A stretch of DNA of 64,000 bases from Oleispira antarctica RB-8 (lineage in GTDB: Bacteria; Pseudomonadota; Gammaproteobacteria; Pseudomonadales; Oceanobacteraceae). The translations under genes were made by a program, and so were the position numbers. The notes beneath the pieces were generated by a model. That model searched no databases and was not told where the DNA came from. It was given only the letters and a program-made list of their open reading frames with translations. Positions within the stretch are counted from its first letter, which is position 1. Each line of letters opens with the position of its first letter. Below, in pieces: positions 56,313 to 64,000 of the stretch. Where the stretch lies: the NCBI GenBank assembly GCA_000967895.1, contig FO203512.1, positions 2,131,350 through 2,195,349 of the forward strand, read 5' to 3'.

Positions 56313-57314
56313 TTAGTGAAACATTATTTTGCAGGTTGCCAGCCCTGGTGGACGCTGGTAATTAAGGTTTCCGCAAGCAATTCGCAAGTTATTCTCACTA
56401 CCTACAAATGAACTGAAACAGTTTTCGAAATTAGATGTCATTTCTACCCAACGATCCTCATCAATACCGAGTCTATTTATAATTTTCTCTGATTCCCTAC
56501 TGATTACACCACATTTACCATCGCGTAAAATTCTGCCGGTACTATCCACTAGCTCTAGATAGTCACTCAGTCTCATCTGAATGCCTTCTGGCTGCCCCTG
56601 TCTTGGATTTCCAATAAATGGATAAAGTGTTTTTTCTTGCCGACTCATTTGATTAGGATTATTGATTCTTAGGGCTTTTTCGCAGCGTTTCTTAATTGAA
56701 GTATGATCTGATGTCTCTGGCGTCACCGCTATACCAGAGCGCACTGGATTCAAATCGACATAAGCCATGCATGCGATTAACGCTGCGTCATCTAGCAGTG
56801 CCTGTGATTTAAAACGCCCCTCCCAGAACCTGCCAGTACATTCATCTTCTGCATTTGCTTCGCGGGCAATTGCTTCATTTAAAATTCGCATAAACCAGCT
56901 AATATCTTGCAGCCTCGAACGCCACTCATCAATTATTTCTTGAAAAAATAGCATTTCAGCCTTGGAAAGTTGACCTTCTTGCTTGAGGTATTTTTGTGAA
57001 ATAAAAGTACCGCTAAATAACTGATGCCAGCGCTCCACAATCTCATAGTCCGTCCAACTATTAGCACGAGCTGAATTAATATGCAGAATGACATGGTAGT
57101 GATTATTCATAATTGAATAAGCTGCAATATCTAGCGCAAAGATCTTTGGAAGCTGGAGTAGTCTATCTTCAAGCCACGCTCGTCGATGCTCATAACTGTG
57201 GCCCGTCGCGGAATCAATACCACACAGGAATGCCCTACGCACACAACGAGCAACACAGTGGTAATAAGGTGTATTTTCTACAGAAATGAGCTCTTTTCTT
57301 GGCTTAGGCATCAT
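56313..57314 (-). CDS. REP-associated tyrosine transposase (RAYT, Y1/IS200-like)
   Basis: A 333-residue Y1-transposase relative with the HUH motif in NNHYHVILH, and the RAYT-type central block CTGRFWEGRFKSQALLDDAA followed by YVDLNPVRSGIA. A candidate catalytic Tyr lies in the helix after HUH or in AYVDLNP; I cannot decide. The frame opens with GTG at 57323; ATG at 57314 or 57311 is more likely. Copies of a 15-base motif flank it in opposite orientations. RAYTs are usually single-copy, domesticated, and act on their flanking REP-like repeats. It separates miaE from the pilZ-holB-tmk operon. Confidence 0.85.
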   Translation of the reverse strand: MMPKPRKELISVENTPYYHCVARCVRRAFLCGIDSATGHSYEHRRAWLEDRLLQLPKIFALDIAAYSIMNNHYHVILHINSARANSWTDYEIVERWHQLFSGTFISQKYLKQEGQLSKAEMLFFQEIIDEWRSRLQDISWFMRILNEAIAREANAEDECTGRFWEGRFKSQALLDDAALIACMAYVDLNPVRSGIAVTPETSDHTSIKKRCEKALRINNPNQMSRQEKTLYPFIGNPRQGQPEGIQMRLSDYLELVDSTGRILRDGKCGVISRESEKIINRLGIDEDRWVEMTSNFENCFSSFVGSENNLRIACGNLNYQRPPGLATCKIMFH

Positions 57315-57379
57315 GATTACCACATTTAATAGAGACTAATTTAACCTTAGATCATGATTTAGCGTTTTCAACTTCTAGG

Positions 57380-57454
57380 AAGTTAGATGGGTGTCTTACT
57401 AGAGGGCTTACAATAGGTGATAGTTGGGAAGTTAAGGTGGGTGTCTTATTAGGG
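57380..57454 (+). repeat. Two RAYT-associated direct repeats upstream of the transposase
   Basis: TGGGTGTCTTACTAG (57388-57402) and TGGGTGTCTTATTAG (57438-57452), each preceded by GGAAGTTA. They match the motif copies on the other side of the transposase, there mostly in inverse orientation. Confidence 0.75.
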
Positions 57455-57506
57455 AGGTTGATATAAAGCCCTTTGATTGGGCTTTTGTTTATCTTAACGA
57501 TTGGGT

Positions 57507-57845
57507 TTACATCGTGTGTGTTAAGCGGTCGGATGTCAGTGCACCGGCTAAGTAGGTTTCTATTTTGTCTTTAGCCATGGTTTCGTCGCCGGTAAATTGT
57601 ACGCCTATACCTGCTACTTTATTGCCTTGCGCGCCTTTTGGGGTTACCCAGATTACTTTTCCGGCTACTGGAATTTTTTCTGGTTCTTCCATTAACTTCA
57701 ATAACATGAATACTTCTTCACCTAACTCATATTGCTTGCTTGTTGGGATGAATAAGCCGCCACCTTGTATAAAAGGCATGTAGGCTGCGTATAAAACCGC
57801 TTTATCTTTGATGGTGAGGGATAAAATACCACTTCTAGGATTCAT
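57507..57845 (-). CDS. pilZ: PilZ-domain protein (type IV pilus assembly PilZ)
   Basis: A 112-residue single-domain PilZ. LSLTIKDKAVLYAAYMPFIQ begins the fold, FIPTSKQYELGEEVFMLLKL follows, then VAGKVIWVTPKG and AGIGVQFTGD. The c-di-GMP-binding RxxxR box is absent, as in the canonical PilZ needed for pilus biogenesis through PilB/FimX. It lies nine bases after holB, the conserved tmk-holB-pilZ order. Confidence 0.92.
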   Translation of the reverse strand: MNPRSGILSLTIKDKAVLYAAYMPFIQGGGLFIPTSKQYELGEEVFMLLKLMEEPEKIPVAGKVIWVTPKGAQGNKVAGIGVQFTGDETMAKDKIETYLAGALTSDRLTHTM

Positions 57846-57854
57846 ACTGGCCTC

Positions 57855-58931
57855 TTAAGACGATGATGAAGATGCAAATGACTGTTGCCAATCCAGTAAC
57901 AGTGATTCTATTAATAATGATGCATTGTAGTTGCCTTGCCCTGCGGCTAGACGACCTGCAATTTCTTGTAATTTCTGCTGCAAGGTTAACAGCTTTAGCT
58001 TTGATACGGTAGCAACCAGCTGCCCTATCCATTCGCTTTGCTGTGGGTGGCTAATTTGTGTGACATTGGCCCCCATTCCTAATTTCATAATATCCAGGCT
58101 TAGGCCTGTCCACCAGTTTATGGTGTCTACCAAGTCGTATTTGGCGAGGGCTTTGCTAATGTCTTGTAATTGTTGCTGTCCTGATAGCCATTTCTGCATC
58201 AAGCTCGTGTACGTGGCATCCTGAACCAATAATCCTTCTCGTAGCCATTGTTCTGCTTTTAATGGCCCCCCTGCACATTGGCGTAATGCTAATGCTAAGT
58301 CATCTGGGGGGGTGTTGGTTAGGCGCGCAGATAACCATGCCAGTGCTTGCTCTGTGCTGGGGGGGTGAAGATTAATTCTTTGGGTTCGGCTACGAATTGT
58401 CGGTAAAACAGTGCCTAAACGCTCAGCCATTAATAACAAGTAAGATTCGCCTGAGGGTTCTTCTAGTGTTTTTAAGAGTGCGTTTGATGCATTGAGATTC
58501 ATGGCTTCTAGTGGATAAACGTGGACAACCTGACAAGCCGATATTTGTGGAGTTTTTGATAAGAAATCATTCAGCTTACGAACTGTATCGACTTTTATTT
58601 GCTTTCCTTTGGCTTCTTGGTCGCAAATAAAATAGTCGGGGTGGCTGCCTGCATCCATTAATTTGCAGCTATGGCACTGATCGCAGCAGTTGTTGTTTTT
58701 AGCCGTTTTTTTATCGGGGGCTTGGCACAATAAAAACTTGGCTAATTTAAATGCTAGTGGACGCCGCCCGGTTCCTTCGTTGCCCAATAATAGCGAGGCA
58801 TGAGGTAATCCAGCACCGTGATAGCGATCGATTAAGCCTTGCCATAGATCGCTATTCCACGGAATATCTTGTAATAGTACTTGCCGAGCGTCTCGACCTT
58901 GTTGAGCGAGTTCCGCTTCATCAACTGCCAT
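57855..58931 (-). CDS. holB: DNA polymerase III subunit delta'
   Basis: A 358-residue clamp-loader subunit. It has a degenerate P-loop (LLGNEGTGRRPLAFKLAKFL), a zinc module with four Cys (CCDQCHSCKLMDAGSHPDY), NASNALLKTLEEPSGES, and TIRSRTQRI as the SRC-like region. This is the typical non-ATPase delta'. The ATG shares one base with the tmk stop (TAATG). The C-terminus ends with a serine run. Confidence 0.93.
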   Translation of the reverse strand: MAVDEAELAQQGRDARQVLLQDIPWNSDLWQGLIDRYHGAGLPHASLLLGNEGTGRRPLAFKLAKFLLCQAPDKKTAKNNNCCDQCHSCKLMDAGSHPDYFICDQEAKGKQIKVDTVRKLNDFLSKTPQISACQVVHVYPLEAMNLNASNALLKTLEEPSGESYLLLMAERLGTVLPTIRSRTQRINLHPPSTEQALAWLSARLTNTPPDDLALALRQCAGGPLKAEQWLREGLLVQDATYTSLMQKWLSGQQQLQDISKALAKYDLVDTINWWTGLSLDIMKLGMGANVTQISHPQQSEWIGQLVATVSKLKLLTLQQKLQEIAGRLAAGQGNYNASLLIESLLLDWQQSFASSSSS

Positions 58932-59647
58932 TATTGCTGCTCCGACTTGCGTTTTTGTGCGTCTAGTTTCTGAGTGTCTATTGCATGTATTTCTACTGTT
59001 TGTATTTCTAAGACTCGCTGCTCAATTGCAGATTTTAGATCAATTTGTACTTGGGATAATTCTTGTGCGGCATTAATCACACAGACTCGCTGCGGTGAGT
59101 TTTTTGCTATGGCTAAAAACCCTTCGCGTACTCGACTGAAAAAATCCAGCTGTTCTATTTCAAAGCGATCCGCAGGGCCACGGGCTTTCGCTCGCCCCAT
59201 GCCGACGTCGATCGGTGCATCTAATAAAAAAGTTTTATCCGGCTCGATGCCTAGCTGTGCAATGGTTTTTAGCTGGTTGATTGTTTCTAATTTCAATCCA
59301 CGCCCATAACCTTGATAGGCTATGGTGGAGTCTGTGAAACGATCACACAATACCCAGCAGCCGCGTTCTAATGCGGGTTTCACTAGTGCTTCAATATGCT
59401 GAGCGCGAGCGGCAAAAACCAGCAGCAGTTCTGCGACATCGCTCATGCGTTCGTTATGCGGTTTTTTTAGCAGTTCGTCGCGAATGATTTCTGCAATTTC
59501 AGTTCCGCCAGGCTCACGCGTGACAATGACGTCGATACCTTGCTGCTCTAATAACCGACGGCAGAATTCGATATTGGTTGATTTACCAACGCCTTCGCCC
59601 CCTTCAAAGGTGATGAATTGGGCTGGGGCCGTATTTTTATGACTCAT
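58931..59647 (-). CDS. tmk: Thymidylate kinase
   Basis: A 238-residue dTMP kinase: P-loop FEGGEGVGKST near residue 14, VTREPGGTEIAE, the DR(Y/F) box CDRFTDSTIAYQGYGRG and the lid-like region MGRAKARGPADRFE. The C-terminus has an extra hydrophilic tail (about 25 residues). It sits 38 bases after mltG and is coupled with holB. Confidence 0.96.
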   Translation of the reverse strand: MSHKNTAPAQFITFEGGEGVGKSTNIEFCRRLLEQQGIDVIVTREPGGTEIAEIIRDELLKKPHNERMSDVAELLLVFAARAQHIEALVKPALERGCWVLCDRFTDSTIAYQGYGRGLKLETINQLKTIAQLGIEPDKTFLLDAPIDVGMGRAKARGPADRFEIEQLDFFSRVREGFLAIAKNSPQRVCVINAAQELSQVQIDLKSAIEQRVLEIQTVEIHAIDTQKLDAQKRKSEQQ

Positions 59648-59685
59648 GTTATCTTCTATTTATTGGCGTAGCGTCTTGCATAAAG

Positions 59686-60738
59686 CTAGTTCGCTACTGG
59701 CGCAGATCGGTAATCTTTACTGCGTCTAAAAATTTGATATTTTCGCACTGCGCGATTGTGTTCTTCTAGTGATGTGGAGAAATAATGGCTGCCATCACCT
59801 TTTGCAACAAAATATAAACTATCGCCGTTATCTGGATTTAATGCGGCATTAATGGCTGCTCGTCCTGCCAAGGCAATTGGCGTTGGCGGCAAGCCTTTAT
59901 TACGGTAGGTATTATAAGGATTTGAACGGTCGCGCAAATGTTTCTTTTGCAAATTGCCTTGATAGTTTTCACCTAAACCATAAATAACGGTAGGGTCGGT
60001 TTCTAAGCGCATATTCATTTGCAGGCGTCGTATAAAGACGCCTGCAATTTCAGGACGCTCACTGGCCTGCCCTGTTTCTTTTTCTACAATCGATGCCATG
60101 ACCAATGCTTCATACGCTGAGCGGTAAGGCAGTTCTTTTATTTCATTTTTTGATAATTTTTCTGTGTAGCGCTGCCATTCTTCATTCAGTATATTTTGCA
60201 TACGCAGATGTGCTTGGGTGATGATTGATGAAACCGTGTCGCCTGAATGATACACATAAGTATCAGGATAAACCCAACCTTCCGCTAGCGCACTTAATCC
60301 TAAGGCTGCTTGTACGTTTGACGTTGTCAGCGGCTGAATATCTTGTATTAATTTTGGCGCTTGCTGCAGGCGGGTAAGAACATCGGTCAAACGAGTTCCT
60401 TCAATAAAGCTCACCTTGTAGCGTTTACTCGAGCCTTGAGTTAATAATGTTAATACCTCATAAGCGCGTGTATTTTCAGGTATTTCAAATTCACCGGGTT
60501 TGATATTTTTTGCACTGCCTGATACCCGCGCATGAATTAATAATACTTTTGCGGAGGGTAACCAGCCTTGCACTTGCCAGCTATAAGCTAATTCAGACAG
60601 CGTTTGACCTTTTTTTATTTCAACAACAATCTGGTTTTCATTCTCCGTCATAACAATCGGCTGCTGCAAAGCAAAAACAATACCTAAGATTAATGCGATA
60701 AATCCCAGAATAGCGAAGATGAATATTTTTTTTAACAT
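59686..60738 (-). CDS. mltG: Endolytic murein transglycosylase
   Basis: A 350-residue YceG-family enzyme that cuts nascent peptidoglycan. It has an N-terminal helix (about 4-23), a LysM-like segment (VEIKKGQTLSELAYSWQVQG), and the catalytic region SIVEKETGQASERPEIAGVF with the conserved Glu, then MRLETDPTVIYGL and YNTYRNKGLPPTPI. It lies between pabC and tmk as in many gammaproteobacteria. Confidence 0.95.
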   Translation of the reverse strand: MLKKIFIFAILGFIALILGIVFALQQPIVMTENENQIVVEIKKGQTLSELAYSWQVQGWLPSAKVLLIHARVSGSAKNIKPGEFEIPENTRAYEVLTLLTQGSSKRYKVSFIEGTRLTDVLTRLQQAPKLIQDIQPLTTSNVQAALGLSALAEGWVYPDTYVYHSGDTVSSIITQAHLRMQNILNEEWQRYTEKLSKNEIKELPYRSAYEALVMASIVEKETGQASERPEIAGVFIRRLQMNMRLETDPTVIYGLGENYQGNLQKKHLRDRSNPYNTYRNKGLPPTPIALAGRAAINAALNPDNGDSLYFVAKGDGSHYFSTSLEEHNRAVRKYQIFRRSKDYRSAPVAN

Positions 60739-60786
60739 AATTAGAATCTGCCTGTATTTTTGGCTTATTTTTATTTTAGCACTCGG

Positions 60787-61638
60787 TTAGCCGTGTATAA
60801 ACTGCCGATTAAATTCAGTGGCTAGCGTTTCAATCTTAGTGCTTTGAGTAATCACCTGACTGTCTATCTCGGTGACTTTCTGTATGCCGATTAAGCTATT
60901 GGTTAAAAATACGGCATCGGCTGTTAGTAGTTGATCTAGTTTAGCGCATTTCTCAATAATGACGGGCGAGCTATGCCCCTGCTGAGCAATAACCCAACGC
61001 CTAACACAGCCGTCGACACCTTCTTGACTTAAATCTGGCGTAAATAGTTGGTCGCCTTTCAACCAAAATATATTAGACATAGTGCCTTCAATCACGTCAC
61101 CGTCTAGATTGAACATAATACCTTCTTCAATATTGTCTTGCTCACTCCATTCAGAGCGCGCCATCACTTGATCAAGGCGATTTAGATGCTTAAGCCCTGC
61201 CAATGTCGGTTGGCGAGAAAGTGTATGTCGGCACAAGGTTAGTCGGAATTTTTCTTTAGTGGCAATGTCTGGCAGTTCGGTAATACTTAACCACCAATTC
61301 AACTGGGCTGGTTGCGGTATTTTATACCCTCGGGGGCCCTCTCCACGACTGATAATTAATTTTGCGCAGCCGCTCTCTACTCTCGATAAATTTGTAGCAA
61401 TGAATTCATTCCACTGCGAGAAAAAATTATTAAGGGGCAAACCCAATATATTTTGTGCGTTTTTTAATCGTTGCTGGTGGTATCCCCACATAGGGATATC
61501 GCCATTAACAATGCGCAGTGTTTCAAATACGCCATCGCCATACTGCAATGCTCTGTCATTAATGCTAATGCATTTATGTGCATTGCCTGTGCCTGTGTTC
61601 TGATCAATTAGAACACCGTTGGCGAAAAATAATTCCAT
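60787..61638 (-). CDS. pabC: Aminodeoxychorismate lyase
   Basis: A 283-residue fold-type IV PLP enzyme of folate (p-aminobenzoate) synthesis. It has SINDRALQYGDGVFETLRIV, the PLP lysine in AGLKHLNRLDQVMARSEW, and MFNLDGDVIEGTMSNIFW. Length is normal. It lies 48 bases upstream of mltG. Confidence 0.92.
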   Translation of the reverse strand: MELFFANGVLIDQNTGTGNAHKCISINDRALQYGDGVFETLRIVNGDIPMWGYHQQRLKNAQNILGLPLNNFFSQWNEFIATNLSRVESGCAKLIISRGEGPRGYKIPQPAQLNWWLSITELPDIATKEKFRLTLCRHTLSRQPTLAGLKHLNRLDQVMARSEWSEQDNIEEGIMFNLDGDVIEGTMSNIFWLKGDQLFTPDLSQEGVDGCVRRWVIAQQGHSSPVIIEKCAKLDQLLTADAVFLTNSLIGIQKVTEIDSQVITQSTKIETLATEFNRQFIHG

Positions 61639-61699
61639 TTGACGTTAGCTTACCTTTTATTTTTTGCATTATTTCGTTTGTTTGATGCCGTTTATTTTT

Positions 61700-61724
61700 A
61701 AGCGCTTCTATTTATTAAGCGCTT
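61700..61724. repeat. Paired AAGCGCTT palindromes after fabF
   Basis: AAGCGCTT at 61700-61707 and at 61717-61724, nine bases apart, just beyond the fabF stop. The octamer is self-complementary, so the two copies can form an 8-bp hairpin. It may end fabF transcription, but no U-tract follows. Confidence 0.4.
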
Positions 61725-61728
61725 CATT

Positions 61729-62988
61729 TTAAGCGCCGATCTTCTTAAATAATAAAGAACCGTTCGTACCACCGAATCCAAACGAGTTTGAAATAGCGGC
61801 ATCTATGTTCATTTTTCGGGCGACGTTAGGCACATAATCTAAATCACAGCCTTCTCCAGGTTCATCCAAATTGATCGTCGGTGGCGCAATGCTGTCGGTG
61901 ATTGCCTTGATTGTGAATATCGCCTCGACTGCCCCAGCAGCGCCCAATAAATGCCCTGTCATTGATTTGCTGGATGATACCGCTACTTTATCAGCATTTT
62001 CGCCAAACAAACCATGCACTGCTGAAGTTTCAGCAATGTCACCCGCATGGGTTGAGGTGCCGTGGGCATTAATGTATTGCACTTGCTCTGCTTTCATACC
62101 CGCATCATTGAGTGCGTTTTGCATAGCCGCTTGTGCACCACTCCCATCTTCTGGAGGGCTGGTAATGTGATGTGCATCGTCACTCATACCAAAACCTGCA
62201 AGCTCGACGTAAATTGTCGCGCCGCGTTTTTTCGCGTGTTCATATTCTTCTAAGACGAGAATGCCTGCACCATCGCCTAGAACAAATCCATCACGGTCTT
62301 TATCCCAAGGACGGCTGGCTTTTTCCGGTTCGTCATTGCGCGTCGACATTGCACGCGCGGCGGCAAAACCACCTACTCCGGCTGGACAGGTTGCCATTTC
62401 AGCTCCGCCCACAATCATGATATCAGCATCGCCATAGGCAATCGTACGCGCGCCATAACCAATATTGTGCGTACCTGTGGTACACGCCGTTGCAATGGCA
62501 AAATTCGGGCCTTTTAGTCCGTATTTGATTGCGATATTTCCCGCTGCCATATTAACGACGGTTGCAGGAATAAAAAAAGGTGATACCCGTCGCGGGCCTT
62601 TTTTTTCTATTTCTAAGCAGGTTTTCTCAATGGTACTGATGCCGCCAATACCTGAGCCGACAGCAACCCCTATTCGGCTGGGATCAATTTCGTTCGTTGC
62701 TTTATTATTGTCCAGCTTCGCATCTTTCATGGCTTGATAGCTAGCCGCCAGTGCGTACTGAATGAAGACATCAACCTTGCGTGCATCTTTTGTCGTTAAA
62801 TCATATTGAGTGACATCAAAGTTTTTTACTTGTCCGGCAATTTGAGTAGCAAAACCTTCGCTATCAAATGATTCGATTTTGCCAATGCCGCTTTTACCTG
62901 CGACCAGTGACTGCCAGCTATCTTCCACTGTATTTCCAAGTGGGCTGATCATACCTAAACCTGTGACAACGATTCGACGCGAATTCAT
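61729..62988 (-). CDS. fabF: 3-oxoacyl-[acyl-carrier-protein] synthase 2
   Basis: A 419-residue condensing enzyme of fatty acid elongation. It starts [18 protein letters not shown], has the active-site Cys in [14 protein letters not shown], the His motifs [11 protein letters not shown] and [13 protein letters not shown], and ends with [14 protein letters not shown]. The open frame begins at a TTG (63009), but ATG at 62988 fits the family. An acpP terminator lies upstream, so fabF probably has its own promoter or receives read-through. Confidence 0.97.
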   Translation of the reverse strand: MNSRRIVVTGLGMISPLGNTVEDSWQSLVAGKSGIGKIESFDSEGFATQIAGQVKNFDVTQYDLTTKDARKVDVFIQYALAASYQAMKDAKLDNNKATNEIDPSRIGVAVGSGIGGISTIEKTCLEIEKKGPRRVSPFFIPATVVNMAAGNIAIKYGLKGPNFAIATACTTGTHNIGYGARTIAYGDADIMIVGGAEMATCPAGVGGFAAARAMSTRNDEPEKASRPWDKDRDGFVLGDGAGILVLEEYEHAKKRGATIYVELAGFGMSDDAHHITSPPEDGSGAQAAMQNALNDAGMKAEQVQYINAHGTSTHAGDIAETSAVHGLFGENADKVAVSSSKSMTGHLLGAAGAVEAIFTIKAITDSIAPPTINLDEPGEGCDLDYVPNVARKMNIDAAISNSFGFGGTNGSLLFKKIGA

Positions 62989-63124
62989 AGATCCAAGATC
63001 CCTTCTCAATAATTTTTTAATACTTAAATTTCTACAGCTTGATTTTCAATACTAAATCTTATTAAGCACAAACATATTACAATTATAATAATGTCAGCTT
63101 AATTTTATTGCCTATTCAGACAAT

Positions 63125-63159
63125 AAAAAAGCCGCGATCTAAACAGAGGCGGCTTTTTT
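63125..63159. terminator. Rho-independent terminator downstream of acpP
   Basis: AAAAAAGCCGC (63125-63135) and GCGGCTTTTTT (63149-63159) pair over 11 bases with a 13-base loop. Each strand ends in a T-run, so it works in either direction. It lies 78 bases after the acpP stop. Confidence 0.85.
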
Positions 63160-63236
63160 GAATTATCGATTTCGATGATCAAAAGAGAACATTAAAAACG
63201 ACAATTCTAGTATCAACATACGTTATAATTGCGGAA

Positions 63237-63470
63237 TTAAAGATGCGCAATAATGTAGTCGATCGCTTCTTGAACACTGGTCAATTTCTCAGCATCTTCG
63301 TCTGGAATTTCAGTTTCAAATTCTTCTTCAAGCGCCATAACTAATTCAACAGTATCTAGAGAATCAGCGCCTAAATCATTTACGAAAGATGAAGTTGATT
63401 TAACTTCTTCTTCTTTAACGCCTAGCTGTTCGATAACAATTTTCTTTACACGTTCTTCGATGTTACTCAT
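63237..63470 (-). CDS. acpP: Acyl carrier protein
   Basis: A 77-residue acidic protein carrying acyl chains for FAS II. The 4'-phosphopantetheine Ser is Ser37 in [19 protein letters not shown]. The ATG has AGGAAG upstream. It sits between fabG and fabF, 19 bases after the fabG stop, the usual order. Confidence 0.98.
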   Translation of the reverse strand: MSNIEERVKKIVIEQLGVKEEEVKSTSSFVNDLGADSLDTVELVMALEEEFETEIPDEDAEKLTSVQEAIDYIIAHL

Positions 63471-63489
63471 GTTTTACTTCCTAAGTTCA

Positions 63490-64000
63490 TTAACCCATGT
63501 TCATGCCACCATTCACATGAATGGTTTGGCCTGTAATATATGCGGCATCATCACTTGCTAAAAAAGCAACACTGCCTGCAATTTCGTGTGTCGCGCCCAT
63601 TCGTTTCATAGGGATGGTCGCTAGGATGGCTTCTTTTTGATTTTCTGGCAAGCCATCTGTCATATCTGTTGCAATAAATCCGGGTGCAATCGCATTAACC
63701 GTTATATTACGACTGGCAATTTCTTGCGCCAAAGAGCGGGTTAAACCTTCTAACCCGGCCTTCGCTGCTGAATAATTAACCTGCCCTGCATTGCCCGTTG
63801 TGCCGATGATTGAGCTGATGTTAATAATGCGGCCTGCGCGCGCTTTTATCAACGGCTTAATTAAGCTTTTGCAAACTCGGTACACCCCTGAAAGGTTGGT
63901 ATTTATAACATCCAGCCATTCATCGTCTTTCATGCGCATAAATAAATTATCGCGCGTGATACCGGCATTATTCACAACCACATAGGGCGTGCCGTGTTTG
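63490..64000 (-). CDS. fabG: 3-oxoacyl-[acyl-carrier-protein] reductase (5' part beyond window)
   Basis: The C-terminal 169-170 residues of an SDR ketoreductase of FAS II; the frame continues past base 64000. It shows [16 protein letters not shown], the catalytic Ser in [22 protein letters not shown] (YxxxK), [10 protein letters not shown] and [15 protein letters not shown]. The GTG at 63981 is an internal Val codon, not the start. Confidence 0.96.
   Translation of the reverse strand, partial: KHGTPYVVVNNAGITRDNLFMRMKDDEWLDVINTNLSGVYRVCKSLIKPLIKARAGRIINISSIIGTTGNAGQVNYSAAKAGLEGLTRSLAQEIASRNITVNAIAPGFIATDMTDGLPENQKEAILATIPMKRMGATHEIAGSVAFLASDDAAYITGQTIHVNGGMNMG

Noticed and set aside
1-64000. 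CRISPR array
   Set aside because: The only short repeats are the kpsE 15-mer and the RAYT motifs; neither has regular spacers, and no cas genes are present.

Overview
The window is a chromosomal segment of a moderately AT-rich gammaproteobacterium, most likely a marine one of the Oceanospirillales type. That placement is inference. It rests on the gene order fabG-acpP-fabF-pabC-mltG-tmk-holB-pilZ, a miaE gene, sulfated-polysaccharide genes and secreted polysaccharide lyases. About 50 kb is one very large surface-polysaccharide region, read almost entirely on the minus strand. The last 10 kb is housekeeping.

Layout. (a) 1-34386 is an ABC-transporter (group 2, Kps-type) capsule locus. It holds a KpsC fragment at the left edge, a plus-strand glycosyltransferase, an acyltransferase-like protein, a GNAT-like protein and a PIG-L deacetylase/GT2 fusion. 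Next comes a complete sulfate activation set (cysN, cysD, cysQ, cysC) with an SLC13-type permease, followed by sulfotransferases and glycosyltransferases, galE, galU, a pyruvyltransferase-like gene, an AlgX/AlgJ-like O-acetyltransferase and a 1266-residue fused glycosyltransferase. rmlBDCA and the export genes kpsD, kpsE, kpsT and kpsM close the block. Three sulfotransferase-like genes sit with the PAPS-producing genes, so the capsule is very probably sulfated. (b) 34591-34766 carries tRNA-Ala(GGC) and tRNA-Glu(TTC), with a strong promoter and a terminator. (c) 34875-51127 is a second, Wzx/Wzy-type exopolysaccharide operon: a WcaJ-like initiating transferase, five glycosyltransferases, Wzx flippase, CE4 deacetylase, Wzy polymerase, a Wzc-like protein with a degenerate kinase domain, a Wza-like lipoprotein, a GNAT protein and a secreted beta-sandwich protein. 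(d) 51588-53573 holds two divergent paralogous polysaccharide lyases of the heparin-lyase-I-like family. (e) 53644-64000 holds gltX, miaE, a REP-associated (RAYT) transposase with flanking repeats, pilZ, holB, tmk, mltG, pabC, fabF, acpP and the end of fabG.

How the parts fit. GalU, GalE and RmlABCD supply UDP-Glc, UDP-Gal and dTDP-Rha. CysDN and CysC convert sulfate to PAPS, CysQ removes the PAP left by the sulfotransferases, and the permease can supply sulfate. KpsC would build the Kdo linker and KpsMTED exports the finished polymer. The second locus builds a different polymer on undecaprenyl phosphate. The lyases next to it may trim or release one of the polymers. Many junctions are TAATG or ATGA overlaps, which points to long, translationally coupled operons.
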